Below are positions 17,439 to 26,399 of a DNA stretch of 64,000 nucleotides, piece after piece. A model generated the notes under the pieces. That model did no database searches. It had not been told where the DNA came from and saw nothing but the letters and a program-made list of their open reading frames with translations. Source of the stretch: Hyphomicrobiaceae bacterium (GTDB lineage: Bacteria; Pseudomonadota; Alphaproteobacteria; Rhizobiales; Devosiaceae); NCBI GenBank assembly GCA_020638065.1, contig JACKJG010000005.1:124001-188000 (forward strand), given 5' to 3'. The number at the start of each line of letters is the position of its first letter. The stretch's first letter is position 1. The translations under genes were made by a program, and so were the position numbers.

Positions 17439-17523
17439 GGCGTGCGACCGTGGGGCAAAATTGCAACGCCTTTGGCCGCTCGCAATGACGAGTGAAACTA
17501 CCGGATACTGAAACAAAACCGCG

Positions 17524-18768
17524 ATGACCAGATACAAATCCGATTTCCTGCAAGTTCTCGATGAGCGCGGCTTCATCCACCAGGTCTCCGACCCGGAGGG
17601 CCTAGACGCTTTGTGCGCAAAGGGTCCGATCACCGGCTATATTGGCTACGATGCCACGGCGAGCTCGATTCACATTGGAAATCTGATCACGCTCACCATG
17701 CTTTACTGGCTGCAGGCGACTGGCAACCGGCCAATCAGCATGATGGGTGGCGGCACCACGATGGTTGGCGACCCCTCGTTCCGCGATGAACAACGCCAAC
17801 TACTGACGATGGACCAGATCAACGCCAACATCGACAGCATCAAGAACGTCTATTCGCGCATCCTGCGCTATGGCGACGGGCCGACTGATGCGATCATGGT
17901 CAATAATGCCGACTGGCTGATGGAGTTGAAATATGTCGACTTCCTGCGCGAGGTCGGCCGGCACTTCTCGGTCAACCGCATGCTGAGCTTTGACTCGGTC
18001 AAGCTGCGCCTCGACCGCGAACAGTCGCTCAGCTTCCTTGAATTCAACTACATGATCATGCAGGGCTACGACTTCGTCGAGCTCAACCGCCGCTATGATT
18101 GCGTGCTGCAGATGGGCGGTTCCGATCAATGGGGCAACATCATCAACGGTGTTGATCTCAGCCACCGGATGGGCGGCGCCCAGCTCTATGCCCTCACCAC
18201 GCCGCTTCTCACCACCTCTTCGGGCCAGAAAATGGGCAAGACCGCCAGCGGGGCCGTTTGGCTGAACGGCGATATCTTCAGTCCCTATGAGTTCTGGCAG
18301 TATTTCCGGAACACCGAGGACGCGGACGTCGAGAAATTCCTCAAGATTTTCACCCGGTTGCCACTTTCCGAAATCGCCCACGCGGTCAAGGATGACATCA
18401 ACGAGGCCAAAAAGCTGCTGGCAACCGAGACCACGGCCATCGTGCATGGCCGCGAGGCAGCCGAACAGGCCGCCGAAACCGCGCGCGCAACATTCGAGGA
18501 AGGCGCGATCGACCTCAGCCTGCCGACAGTCGAAGTGCAGAATAGCGAGCTTTCCGGCGGGTTGGGAATTCTCTCCGCCTTCGTCAACGCCGGCCTGGCG
18601 TCGTCGAACGGCGAAGCGCGCCGCCACCTCAAGGCCGGCGCCCTTCGGGTCAACGACGAGCCGGTCACTGATGAACGGGCAGAGTTGAACCCGGGAAGCC
18701 TGCTCAAGGAAGGCGTCATCAAGCTCTCGGTCGGCAAGAAGCGCCACGTCCTGATCAAGCCGGTTTGA
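17524..18768 (+). CDS. tyrS: tyrosyl-tRNA synthetase
   Basis: 414 aa, class Ic synthetase charging tRNA-Tyr. The HIGH-type motif is HIGN at residues 50-53 and the KMSKS-type loop KMGKT at 236-240. The tyrosine pocket regions NADWL and QGYDF and the QMGGSDQWGN segment are intact. The C-terminal S4-like RNA-binding domain (about residues 345-410, SNGEARRHLKAGALRVNDEPV) is complete. Its length fits the bacterial TyrRS group with the S4 tail. The start is ATG. No T-box or other leader is evident in the short upstream gap. Confidence 0.96.
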   Translation: MTRYKSDFLQVLDERGFIHQVSDPEGLDALCAKGPITGYIGYDATASSIHIGNLITLTMLYWLQATGNRPISMMGGGTTMVGDPSFRDEQRQLLTMDQINANIDSIKNVYSRILRYGDGPTDAIMVNNADWLMELKYVDFLREVGRHFSVNRMLSFDSVKLRLDREQSLSFLEFNYMIMQGYDFVELNRRYDCVLQMGGSDQWGNIINGVDLSHRMGGAQLYALTTPLLTTSSGQKMGKTASGAVWLNGDIFSPYEFWQYFRNTEDADVEKFLKIFTRLPLSEIAHAVKDDINEAKKLLATETTAIVHGREAAEQAAETARATFEEGAIDLSLPTVEVQNSELSGGLGILSAFVNAGLASSNGEARRHLKAGALRVNDEPVTDERAELNPGSLLKEGVIKLSVGKKRHVLIKPV

Positions 18769-18879
18769 GATCAGTTTGCATTGGCCAGAACCAAATCCGC
18801 CTTGCCGTGGATTTGGGAACGTCACGCGGCATCGCCAGTTCCACGCGCCACGATGGCCAAGGCACGAAACTGCAGAGAC

Positions 18880-19410
18880 TCAATTCGTCAAATCGGAGCC
18901 GCCCGCGTGAGTGCTGCCCGCCCGCAATTCGCGCAAGACGCTCACCTCCGCGGCTAACAGCGCCAGCGCAAGTCGAACAGCGGGATGATCTGCGTGATCA
19001 ACCGATGTTCCGTGCTGCAATTGCGAAAGCGCGCGCTCGCGATTCTCGATCATCTGGTTCAGATCAAGCGGGTTATCATCATCCGTTTCGGCCAACAGCA
19101 AAGCAATGAGAGACGATTGGGGCAAATCCCCGGCGCCGCTGATCCTCGAACGCAAATCCAGATAGGCTCGCTCTCCCTGCTTTGTCAGCTCAAACACTTC
19201 TCTTTCAGGCATGCGGCCCACGCGCTCGGTGGTGCCTTTGACCCATCCACGTTCGCCGAAGCGTCTCAGGATCGCATAGATATTTGCGCGCGAAAGCCCG
19301 AGAAACGGCCCAAAGCTTCTTTCCAGCTCTGCCGCAATAACGTGACCGTGCACGCTGTGCGCTTTGAGCACAGAAAGCACGGCCAGTTCTTTCGCCTCTT
19401 TCAGACTCAC
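18880..19410 (-). CDS. PadR-family transcriptional regulator
   Basis: 176 aa. The N-terminal winged helix shows the PadR pattern: KELAVLSVLKA, HGHVIAAELE, SRANIYAILRRFGERGWV and the wing REVFELTKQGERAYLDLRSRI. The C-terminal half is helical and would give the dimerisation domain; it ends in Gly/Ser-rich residues. The start is GTG, overlapping the stop of the upstream gene as GTGA, so the two are co-translated. It probably represses its own operon through the direct repeats upstream of the first gene (19759-19783). PadR regulators usually sense small molecules; the ligand is unknown. Confidence 0.85.
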   Translation of the reverse strand: MSLKEAKELAVLSVLKAHSVHGHVIAAELERSFGPFLGLSRANIYAILRRFGERGWVKGTTERVGRMPEREVFELTKQGERAYLDLRSRISGAGDLPQSSLIALLLAETDDDNPLDLNQMIENRERALSQLQHGTSVDHADHPAVRLALALLAAEVSVLRELRAGSTHAGGSDLTN

Positions 19411-19736
19411 GCTTTCCGTGGCCCCAATCGGCCGGCGACGGGATCGAGGTCATACATGACAAATGTTTCGATGATGTCGTTCATTTCCGGATCGTTCTCC
19501 CCATGATCGTCTTTTCCACTCTCGGTTTCAAGATAGCCATAAAGCGTGTCCCTGCTGTCGAAGGTCACCCAGACCACCACGCTATTGCGCTCGCGGTCGA
19601 CGCCGACTTGCCTCGCAATCACCCCGTCCAGCTTTTCATCCATAATCTTGCTTGGACGCGAGGCAATCCGGATGAGATCATCCAACCTGCCTGGTTTGGC
19701 GGTTGAGACTGAAACGAAGGTATATCCGGCATCCAT
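19407..19736 (-). CDS. small protein of unknown function, partner of the PadR regulator
   Basis: 109 aa from the ATG of MDAGYTFVSVS, chosen because AGGAG lies 8 nt upstream; an in-frame ATG 21 bp further up lacks a Shine-Dalgarno. The alternation of short strands and helices (YTFVSVSTAKPGRLDDLIRIA, NSVVVWVTFDSRDTLYGYLE) resembles the ABM/dimeric ferredoxin-like fold of small monooxygenase-like proteins, but no catalytic motif is visible. It is stop-start overlapped with padR. It may act on, or sense, the compound that the regulator responds to (inference). Confidence 0.75.
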   Translation of the reverse strand: MDAGYTFVSVSTAKPGRLDDLIRIASRPSKIMDEKLDGVIARQVGVDRERNSVVVWVTFDSRDTLYGYLETESGKDDHGENDPEMNDIIETFVMYDLDPVAGRLGPRKA

Positions 19737-19758
19737 TTTTGCCACTCCTATTTCCATA

Positions 19759-19783
19759 TTGACTAGTAAGTTTTGACTACTAA
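19759..19783. promoter_or_regulatory. 11-bp direct repeats ahead of the padR operon, candidate operator
   Basis: TTGACTAGTAA (19759-19769) and TTGACTACTAA (19773-19783) are near-identical direct copies with a 3-bp gap, 14 bp start to start. They also give an inverted TAGTA/TACTA pair. They lie 23-47 bp upstream of the first gene in an AT-rich stretch, where a promoter is expected. This fits autorepression by the PadR protein encoded downstream. Confidence 0.55.
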
Positions 19784-19866
19784 TAAATGAGGTCGGAGAT
19801 ATGGATTTCAAGAGGCATCGTCTTCTTTTTTGAGTGATTGGGATCGGCAATTCGATCCAGCGCGGA

Positions 19867-22800
19867 CTATCCGCCGGTGTCAGCCTCCGGCCGCTCTTCG
19901 GCACGGAACTCGAACAGGCGCCGGAATGCGCCTGGCACCAGCAATGAGGCCGGGTTGACCTGGAACTTGGGATTGTCGAGATCGCCGCGCACGGCGAATG
20001 TCACGCCAATCAGCCCTTCGCCGTCGCGCCCACCCAGCAGCCGGCCAAGAAGCGGCAGCTTCTGGATGGCATTGTTCAGCTTGAACAAGGGGATATAGGT
20101 GCCGACGATATCGTACTGCCCCTGATTGGTGTAGATAAAGCCATGCGCCGTGCCGCCCACTGAGCCGCCGTCGACAACCGCATCGGTAATCTCGATGCGA
20201 TCAGGCTTGCGAATGAAGCTCGCCTCGCCAGATTGAATATCGATCCTGTTTTCCTTGGCGATCAGCGCGCGCGAATCCTCGTGATTGCCCAGAACCTGGG
20301 CGACGTTGGCCTCGTCGACGATCGAAAAATCCTTGATGCTGACATCACCGTAATCAGCATTCTCCGCGGTTTTCGTTGTCAGAACCAGGCTGCCACTGCC
20401 GCCGACCAGCTGCGCGTAAACGCCAGTGAACCGCAACAATTGTCCGAGATCATTGAAAGCGACAGACAGCACCCGGCCGCCATTGACGTTGTTCGTCGTG
20501 ATCGACAGCCCGTTGCCTGAACCGAACTGCGTTTGCAGATTGGCATCGCGCAATTCGGTCCCTCGTACGCTCAATTGGGCATTGAGATTGAATGCGGTGG
20601 TTGCATAGAACCCGAGGGCTCTTTCAATCTGCGCGTCAAGTGTGACGGGTTGGTCCACAACCTCAACCGTGGGACTGCCGCTGCCCCCGCCACTGAGAGA
20701 GAAAAAGCGTTGCATCAGCGGTTTGAGATCGAGCTGTTGACCGCGGATGGATAGGGCATATCCCCCGTTCTTCGGTGTGATGCTCAACTGCGCATCATCA
20801 TCCTTGGACAGACGGAATGTCGAGAAATCGGCGCTTTCCAGACCCGCTTTCTGGTCGAAATTGATGCCTCCCTTGATCGCGACATTGCCGAAACCAAGAT
20901 CGACGCCGGTGATGTAGACCTTGTCACCCGAAAAACCGACATTGGCATCGAGATGCCCCGCTTCGCCCCGGGATTTGCTTAGTCCAATATCCGCGACGGT
21001 CAGGCCGGCATCCTTGAGATCGACCGACACGTCGATCGTGCCATCATCCCTTGGTTTGCCGCTGAACTCCACACTGCCCGTCAGAAACTCACTGGCATCA
21101 AAACCGAAAGACTTGAAATCATCGCCCCCCAGCTTCGCGCTGAGCGCAACTTTCGGCGCACTTCCCTCTTCCAGCTTGCCACCCAGATCGAGCGTCGCGG
21201 TCAATCCATCGATCTTGGCCGGTCCGTTGACGTGATAGCCACCATTGTCCACCGTGAAGCTGAATTGTCCGTCGCTTAGCGTGCGGTCCATCAGCTTTTC
21301 GGAGCTGGCAAAATCGCTCACCTCGCCCGACACCTTGTAGGTGGCGTTCGCCATATCAAAATCCATGCCGGCAATATTGAACGATGCCGTCAGATCGGTG
21401 GTCAGGTTTCCGCTGAGGGAGTCGAGCGAAATGGGAATATCGGCGGTGTTAATCCGGTCAGGAAATTTGTCCTGCGCCAACGCAAGAATGGCCTCCACGG
21501 GCGCATCAACGCTGCCAGACAATGAAAACACGGAATTGGCGCCATCCTGCCCCGGCACAAAGTCAAAACCGGCATTCCGGATGTCGATACTGCCCTTTTG
21601 CGTGCCGATGGCCGCATTTCCGAACGCGACCGAAAAGTCGCCGTCTTTCAGGTGAACCCGGGTTTCGCCCTCAATCAGGATGGGGTCAAAGCCATTCTGC
21701 GGATCGAATTGCAGGTTTTGGGCGACCGCGTCCAGAGATAGCGAATCTTCGGGCCAGTTGAACTGCGTGAAGTCTTTCGGGATCGAACCGGCTGGGAAAT
21801 TGACCTTTGCCTGGGCGGAACGGATTGTTCCGGAGATGAAATTCTTCACGAACCAGTCCCGGGCCGCCTCGCCCGCCGCCGAGGGCCAGAGCCGCTTCAG
21901 GTCATCGACTGACACGTTCTGCATTCCAGCGCTCAATTGGAAGCCTGGTCCCGACCGCAAGAGATCAGCGCGTCCTTCGGCGACGAAACGCATATCGCCG
22001 CGCTTCATGACCAATTGGTCGATGCCCATCGCGCCATAAAGTGGTGCATTCCAGCCTACGAACAGCATTTCATCGATGGGTTCGGCAGGCGGGCCCATAT
22101 CCAGAGGCTGCACCTTGATGTTTGTTGCCGTCACCGTGATGCCGACCGTCGGACCGAACGTGTGGTCAAGCCCCATGACGAACACGCCCTTGATGTCCGC
22201 CTCTGTCTCGGCGACGCGAATGTGGCTGGGAAGCAGGGTGAACTGCGCCTTGATGGCATCCCACTCGAGATGCAGTGCGCCTTCTTCGATCGGAAACCGT
22301 CCTTCGCCCAGACGCATGGTCATGCCACCCATGTCGATATTGAGCGTACCGCCAACCAATCGCGGTTTCTCGGCGGTTCGGTCAAACCGGATTTGCGCCC
22401 TGATATGACTCCCGCCACGGATTGCCGTCATGGAATCGGGATCATCGACAAACGGCGCAAACGAGGCAAAATCGAAGCCCTGAATTTCGCTGTCCATTTC
22501 TGCGTGGTTGTACTGGTCTTCGTTCCAGCGAACCGTTCCGATCATGGTCTGACCCGCGAAATCGGCGCTGAATGTTCCGCTGACGTCACCGGTTTTGGCG
22601 TCGGCCGTCATTCTCACACCCATGTTGGAGAACTCGCGAACTACGCCATAGACCACGTCGTGCATTTCCAGGCTCGCGTCGCGTATAGCCAGCCGCGAAA
22701 ACAGACCCTTCCTGGCGCTTTCCGATACTTCCTTGAGCCCTGCCTCCGCCGAAAGCAGGTTGTAGACCATCCAGTCATGGTCTGAGCGGAACTCGACGGT

Positions 22801-23472
22801 CGGAATTTCTGAGGTCGTATCCCGGACATCAAGCCCAAGCGAAGTGATCCCGACGCTGGGAATCTGTTGGTCGCCAGCCGTTACGTAGACCGTCGGCAAT
22901 TCACCCGGTCCGCCTTCGCGCACTTCGAACTTGCCGAGTCTTGGTCCCAGAAGATCCTGAATAACCTGCAGATGCGGCCGCACCAGCGTGATCACCGCGG
23001 CCGGTTGACCAAAAAGCGCATCGAGCGGCGAGACGCCAATTTCGAGCGCCTCCATCTCGACGGCTCCGGCGGTGTCTCGGTTGGTCAGCGTGACCGGTGA
23101 AAACCTGAGCACCGGCGCCCCGCCTTCGAGCGCAAGAAAGGTATCGCCCATCTCGAGATCGAGATTGGCGCCCATCGATTGCGCGGCCATGTCGCGCGCT
23201 GCACCGGCGATAAACGGCAGTTTGATCGGCGTGATCAGCAAAACGACATAAAGAAGCGCCAGCAGAACTACCGGCGCCAGCAACACATAAAGCGCAATCC
23301 GCAGACCCCGGCGCCTGCGCGACTTGCTTTGGCCGGGCTTGGCAGCCAGCCCGCCCTCAATGTCTTCGCTATTGGTCAAGTGAACGTTTTGGTTCGAATC
23401 ACGTGCATGGGTTAGTGGGCGACCATACCGGTCTGTGCCGAAAAACTCAGCCGTAATGTGATAGCCCGCCAT
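19867..23472 (-). CDS. very large AsmA/YhdP-like envelope protein
   Basis: 1201 aa. A basic segment (SRRRRGLRI) is followed by one transmembrane helix (ALYVLLAPVVLLALLYVVLL, about residues 60-80) and a periplasmic remainder of more than 1,100 residues made of repeated beta-rich strands, the pattern of AsmA-superfamily proteins (YhdP/TamB/YdbH class, DUF3971 and AsmA-like C-terminal regions). In E. coli these bridge-like proteins carry phospholipids to the outer membrane; such a role here is inference. The C-terminus has the conserved YTNQGQYDIVGTYIPLF and LLGGRDGEGLIGVTFAVRG blocks. The start is uncertain: the ATG drawn leaves only 17 bp to the divergent peroxiredoxin gene, so the real start may lie further inside. 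Confidence 0.85.
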   Translation of the reverse strand: MAGYHITAEFFGTDRYGRPLTHARDSNQNVHLTNSEDIEGGLAAKPGQSKSRRRRGLRIALYVLLAPVVLLALLYVVLLITPIKLPFIAGAARDMAAQSMGANLDLEMGDTFLALEGGAPVLRFSPVTLTNRDTAGAVEMEALEIGVSPLDALFGQPAAVITLVRPHLQVIQDLLGPRLGKFEVREGGPGELPTVYVTAGDQQIPSVGITSLGLDVRDTTSEIPTVEFRSDHDWMVYNLLSAEAGLKEVSESARKGLFSRLAIRDASLEMHDVVYGVVREFSNMGVRMTADAKTGDVSGTFSADFAGQTMIGTVRWNEDQYNHAEMDSEIQGFDFASFAPFVDDPDSMTAIRGGSHIRAQIRFDRTAEKPRLVGGTLNIDMGGMTMRLGEGRFPIEEGALHLEWDAIKAQFTLLPSHIRVAETEADIKGVFVMGLDHTFGPTVGITVTATNIKVQPLDMGPPAEPIDEMLFVGWNAPLYGAMGIDQLVMKRGDMRFVAEGRADLLRSGPGFQLSAGMQNVSVDDLKRLWPSAAGEAARDWFVKNFISGTIRSAQAKVNFPAGSIPKDFTQFNWPEDSLSLDAVAQNLQFDPQNGFDPILIEGETRVHLKDGDFSVAFGNAAIGTQKGSIDIRNAGFDFVPGQDGANSVFSLSGSVDAPVEAILALAQDKFPDRINTADIPISLDSLSGNLTTDLTASFNIAGMDFDMANATYKVSGEVSDFASSEKLMDRTLSDGQFSFTVDNGGYHVNGPAKIDGLTATLDLGGKLEEGSAPKVALSAKLGGDDFKSFGFDASEFLTGSVEFSGKPRDDGTIDVSVDLKDAGLTVADIGLSKSRGEAGHLDANVGFSGDKVYITGVDLGFGNVAIKGGINFDQKAGLESADFSTFRLSKDDDAQLSITPKNGGYALSIRGQQLDLKPLMQRFFSLSGGGSGSPTVEVVDQPVTLDAQIERALGFYATTAFNLNAQLSVRGTELRDANLQTQFGSGNGLSITTNNVNGGRVLSVAFNDLGQLLRFTGVYAQLVGGSGSLVLTTKTAENADYGDVSIKDFSIVDEANVAQVLGNHEDSRALIAKENRIDIQSGEASFIRKPDRIEITDAVVDGGSVGGTAHGFIYTNQGQYDIVGTYIPLFKLNNAIQKLPLLGRLLGGRDGEGLIGVTFAVRGDLDNPKFQVNPASLLVPGAFRRLFEFRAEERPEADTGG

Positions 23473-23489
23473 CCATAGAAGGCCCAACC

Positions 23490-23966
23490 ATGTTGAAAAT
23501 AGGTCAAAAGGCTCCGGACTTCGAACTGCTCGATGACAGGAGCAAACCATTTCGCCTTGCGGATGCGTCGGGCCAGCCCGTGGTGCTCTATTTTTACCCG
23601 AAAGACGACTCGGAGACCTGCAATGTGGAGAATTCCGGTTTTTCGGATCTGGCCGCGAAATTCGCGAAATCAAACGCGGTTTTGCTGGGCATTTCTCCGG
23701 ACAGCGTCGAATCTCACAAGCGTTTCCGGGCCAAATACGGCCTCAAGGTGCGCCTGCTCGCCGATCCGGAGCACAAAGCCATTGTGCCCTACAAGGTCTG
23801 GGGGCCCAAAAAACTCTATGGGCGCGACTATATGGGCTTGATCCGCACCACCTACCTGATCGACGCCAAAGGCAACGTGGCAGAAGCCTGGAAGGTGACG
23901 CGCGCACGCGGTCACGCCGAAAAAGTGCTGGACGCGGTAAAAGCGCTCAGCCAATCAACGACTTGA
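23490..23966 (+). CDS. peroxiredoxin, Bcp/PrxQ-like, lacking a resolving cysteine
   Basis: 158 aa, AhpC/TSA thioredoxin fold. It begins MLKIGQKAPDFELLDD and contains the peroxidatic Cys at residue 44 in KDDSETCNVE. The usual PrxQ pattern has a second Cys five residues later; here VENSG follows and Cys44 is the only Cys in the protein, so it must work as a 1-Cys enzyme with an external thiol. The GISPDSVESHKRF block is typical of Bcp. It reduces peroxides with thiol electrons. AGAAGG precedes the ATG. It is divergent from the YhdP-like gene and 41 bp ahead of the M23 peptidase gene. Confidence 0.9.
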   Translation: MLKIGQKAPDFELLDDRSKPFRLADASGQPVVLYFYPKDDSETCNVENSGFSDLAAKFAKSNAVLLGISPDSVESHKRFRAKYGLKVRLLADPEHKAIVPYKVWGPKKLYGRDYMGLIRTTYLIDAKGNVAEAWKVTRARGHAEKVLDAVKALSQSTT

Positions 23967-24007
23967 TCTCAAAAGATTGTTAACCATAAGCGGCAAAACT
24001 GGCGGCA

Positions 24008-25180
24008 GTGAAAAATTGCGTACCGGTCACGCCGCCCATGCCATCGTCAGTCTCGTCCCGCGTTACCCGCCTGCACCGGCTCCTCAAGCGTCCGGTGGCC
24101 ATCTACACGCTGTTCGGCCTTCTGGTTGCCAGCAACGTTCTGACAGGCGTCGCGCTATTGATGACCCCGGAGATTACGAGCCTGTTCGCTTCGGCTCCGG
24201 ACCGGTCCTACACCGCATACGAAGAGCGCATGCTGGCGTTGCGCATGGAAGTGGATCGTCTCCATTCCCGCCAGTACCGGCAGGCGGGCGACCTTAATCT
24301 GCAGATGCAGGAACTGGCCCAGCAGCAGCAATTCCTGGCCGAACAGCATTCTTTCGTTCGTATTCTCGCCGAAAAGGCAGAAGAACTCGGGCTTGATATC
24401 GATCTTGGCGATTCGCAAACGACCGCGGCCATCGCACCTGCCAGCCTCCCGGACCCCTCGCAGGATGGCGATAGTTCCATTCAATCCTTTCAGACATCCC
24501 TTGATCACATGGTCGATGAAAGCCGTCTGGCTCTCGCCGCGATTGGCGAAGCCGCCGACAAGTCGACCAGCGAAATCGTTTCAGGCCTGAGGGAATTGGG
24601 TGTTCGCCCGGATTTCTCCGATGTTCAATCCGAGGCGATGGGCGGCCCATTCATGCCTCCAGAAGAGGGTGATGGCTCATCAACCAGCCTTGCAGAAAAC
24701 GCCAACAACGTGATGGTGTCTCTGGAAAAGTTCGACATTGCGCGCAGCACGTTGCAAGGTCTTCCGGTCTTTTATCCGTTCACGTCGCGCCATTCGATCA
24801 GCTCGGGTTTCGGAAATCGCAAGGACCCGTTCGGTGGCTATTCTGCCTTTCATTCCGGGGTCGATTTCCCGGCAACCAGCGGCACGCCGGTTCTGGCAGC
24901 AGGATACGGAAAGGTCACCTACGCCGGGCGCATGAATGGCTACGGCAACCTCATTGAAATCGAGCATAACGGCATCAAAACCCGTTACGGCCACCTCTCC
25001 TACATCGGCGTCAAGGTTGGGCAGATCGTTAGCGCCGGCGAGGTCATCGGCAAGGTCGGCTCGACCGGCCGCAGTACCGGGCCGCACCTGCATTTCGAAA
25101 TTCGAATCAACGACACGCCGAAAAACCCGATGCCCTACATCAATATCTCGCGGTCGCTTTCTGAATACCTCACGGGATGA
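24008..25180 (+). CDS. M23 family metallopeptidase (LytM domain), membrane-anchored
   Basis: 390 aa from a GTG; an ATG ten codons on (MPSSVSSRV) is equally possible. One N-terminal transmembrane helix (IYTLFGLLVASNVLTGVALL) leads to a periplasmic region with a coiled coil (about residues 70-125, rich in Q, E and L) and an Asp/Ser-rich linker. The C-terminal LytM domain has zinc ligands in HSGVDFPA (H..D) and HLHFEIR, and the conserved SGFGNRKDPF, so it looks catalytically intact. It likely cuts peptidoglycan cross-bridges during growth or division. The peptidase ends 26 bp from the prfB stop on the opposite strand. Confidence 0.92.
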   Translation: MKNCVPVTPPMPSSVSSRVTRLHRLLKRPVAIYTLFGLLVASNVLTGVALLMTPEITSLFASAPDRSYTAYEERMLALRMEVDRLHSRQYRQAGDLNLQMQELAQQQQFLAEQHSFVRILAEKAEELGLDIDLGDSQTTAAIAPASLPDPSQDGDSSIQSFQTSLDHMVDESRLALAAIGEAADKSTSEIVSGLRELGVRPDFSDVQSEAMGGPFMPPEEGDGSSTSLAENANNVMVSLEKFDIARSTLQGLPVFYPFTSRHSISSGFGNRKDPFGGYSAFHSGVDFPATSGTPVLAAGYGKVTYAGRMNGYGNLIEIEHNGIKTRYGHLSYIGVKVGQIVSAGEVIGKVGSTGRSTGPHLHFEIRINDTPKNPMPYINISRSLSEYLTG

Positions 25181-25206
25181 GTTGGCCGGGTGCCAAACCC
25201 AAAGCC

Positions 25207-26320
25207 CTATTCGTCGCCCTTCTGGCCGAGTCGCTGCGCCAATGCGGCCTCCATGAACGCATCGAGATCACCATCCAGCACGTCATTGGGCTGCGTATTT
25301 TCGATGCCGGTTCTGAGGTCCTTCACCAACTGATAGGGCTGCAGCACATACGAACGGATCTGGTGTCCCCAGCCGATCTCGGCTTTGTTGGCCTCGGTCG
25401 ACATGGCCGCTTCTTCCCGTTTTTGCAGCTCCAGTTCATAAAGCCGCGCCCGAAGCATCTGCCAGGCGGTTGCCCGGTTCTTGTGCTGTGAGCGCTCCTG
25501 CTGGCAAGCCACAACGATGCCGGTGGGTATATGCGTGATGCGCACAGCAGAATCGGTGGTGTTCACGTGCTGACCGCCCGCGCCAGACGATCTGTAGGTG
25601 TCGATGCGCACATCTGATTCCGAGACTTCGACGTCGATTGAATCATCGACCACCGGGTAGACCCAAACCGACGAGAAACTGGTGTGGCGGCGCGCCTGCG
25701 AATCATAAGGCGAAATCCGCACGAGCCGGTGCACACCGCTCTCGGTCTTCAGCCAGCCATACGAATTGTGTCCCTTGACCAGAAGCGTGGCGCTCTTGAT
25801 GCCCGCTTCTTCGCCGGCATGGAACTCGATCACCTCGACCTTGAGTTTCCGCCGTTCGGCCCAGCGCTGATACATGCGCAACAACATGTTGGCCCAGTCC
25901 TGGCTTTCGGTTCCGCCGGCTCCCGAATGGACTTCGACATAGCAATCGTTGCTGTCCGCTTCACCCGACAACAAGGTCTCGACCTGCAAACGCGCTGCCT
26001 TTTCCTGCAGCGCGGACAGGCTTGCCTCTGCTTCCGCAACGACGCCATCGTCGCCCTCTGCCTCGCCGAGTTCGATCAGATCGACATTGTCGCCAAGTTG
26101 CGTGGTCAACTCTTTGACCGCGGCAATCTGGGCATCGAGCGCCGTCCGCTCGCGCATCAGCGCCTGCGCGGACTCCGCATCATTCCAGAGATCGGGGTCT
26201 TCGGCTTTGGCATTCAGTTCTTCGAGGCGGCCGAGAGCATGGTCCCAGTCAAAGATGCCTCCTCAGCAGGCTTATGGCCTGCTCGATTTCGCTGACACAA
26301 TGTTCTGTTTCTGCACGCAT
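25207..26320 (-). CDS. prfB: peptide chain release factor 2, with programmed +1 frameshift
   Basis: RF2 recognises UGA and UAA stops. The GGQ motif (GAGGQHVN) and codon-recognition region SPYDSQARRHTSF (SPY in place of SPF) are present. Translation starts at the ATG at 26318-26320 (MRAETEHCVSEIEQ), reads 23 codons to CTT TGA C, where TGA at 26249-26251 is codon 24, and must shift +1 to continue as DWDHALGRLEELNAKAEDPDLW into the long frame. An internal Shine-Dalgarno AGGAGG (26258-26263) sits 3 nt before CTT, the classic arrangement. The product is about 370 aa. The first frame alone would give 23 residues. Expression is therefore autoregulated by RF2 level. Confidence 0.96.
26248..26263 (-). 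promoter_or_regulatory. prfB recoding site: AGGAGG, CAT, CTT TGA C
   Basis: Read leftward, AGGAGG (26258-26263) is followed by CAT and then the slippery CTT-TGA-C (26248-26254). This matches the E. coli prfB site (SD-like, 3 nt, CUU UGA C). The stop is in frame with the upstream ATG, and the reading frame resumes at GAC (26250-26248). Confidence 0.95.
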
Positions 26321-26399
26321 AAATCGGTTCCAGGAAATTGATCCGCCCGCCTCTAGCAAATGGGCGGGCGGGTCTCAACCCGTCCGCACCCAATCAAAG

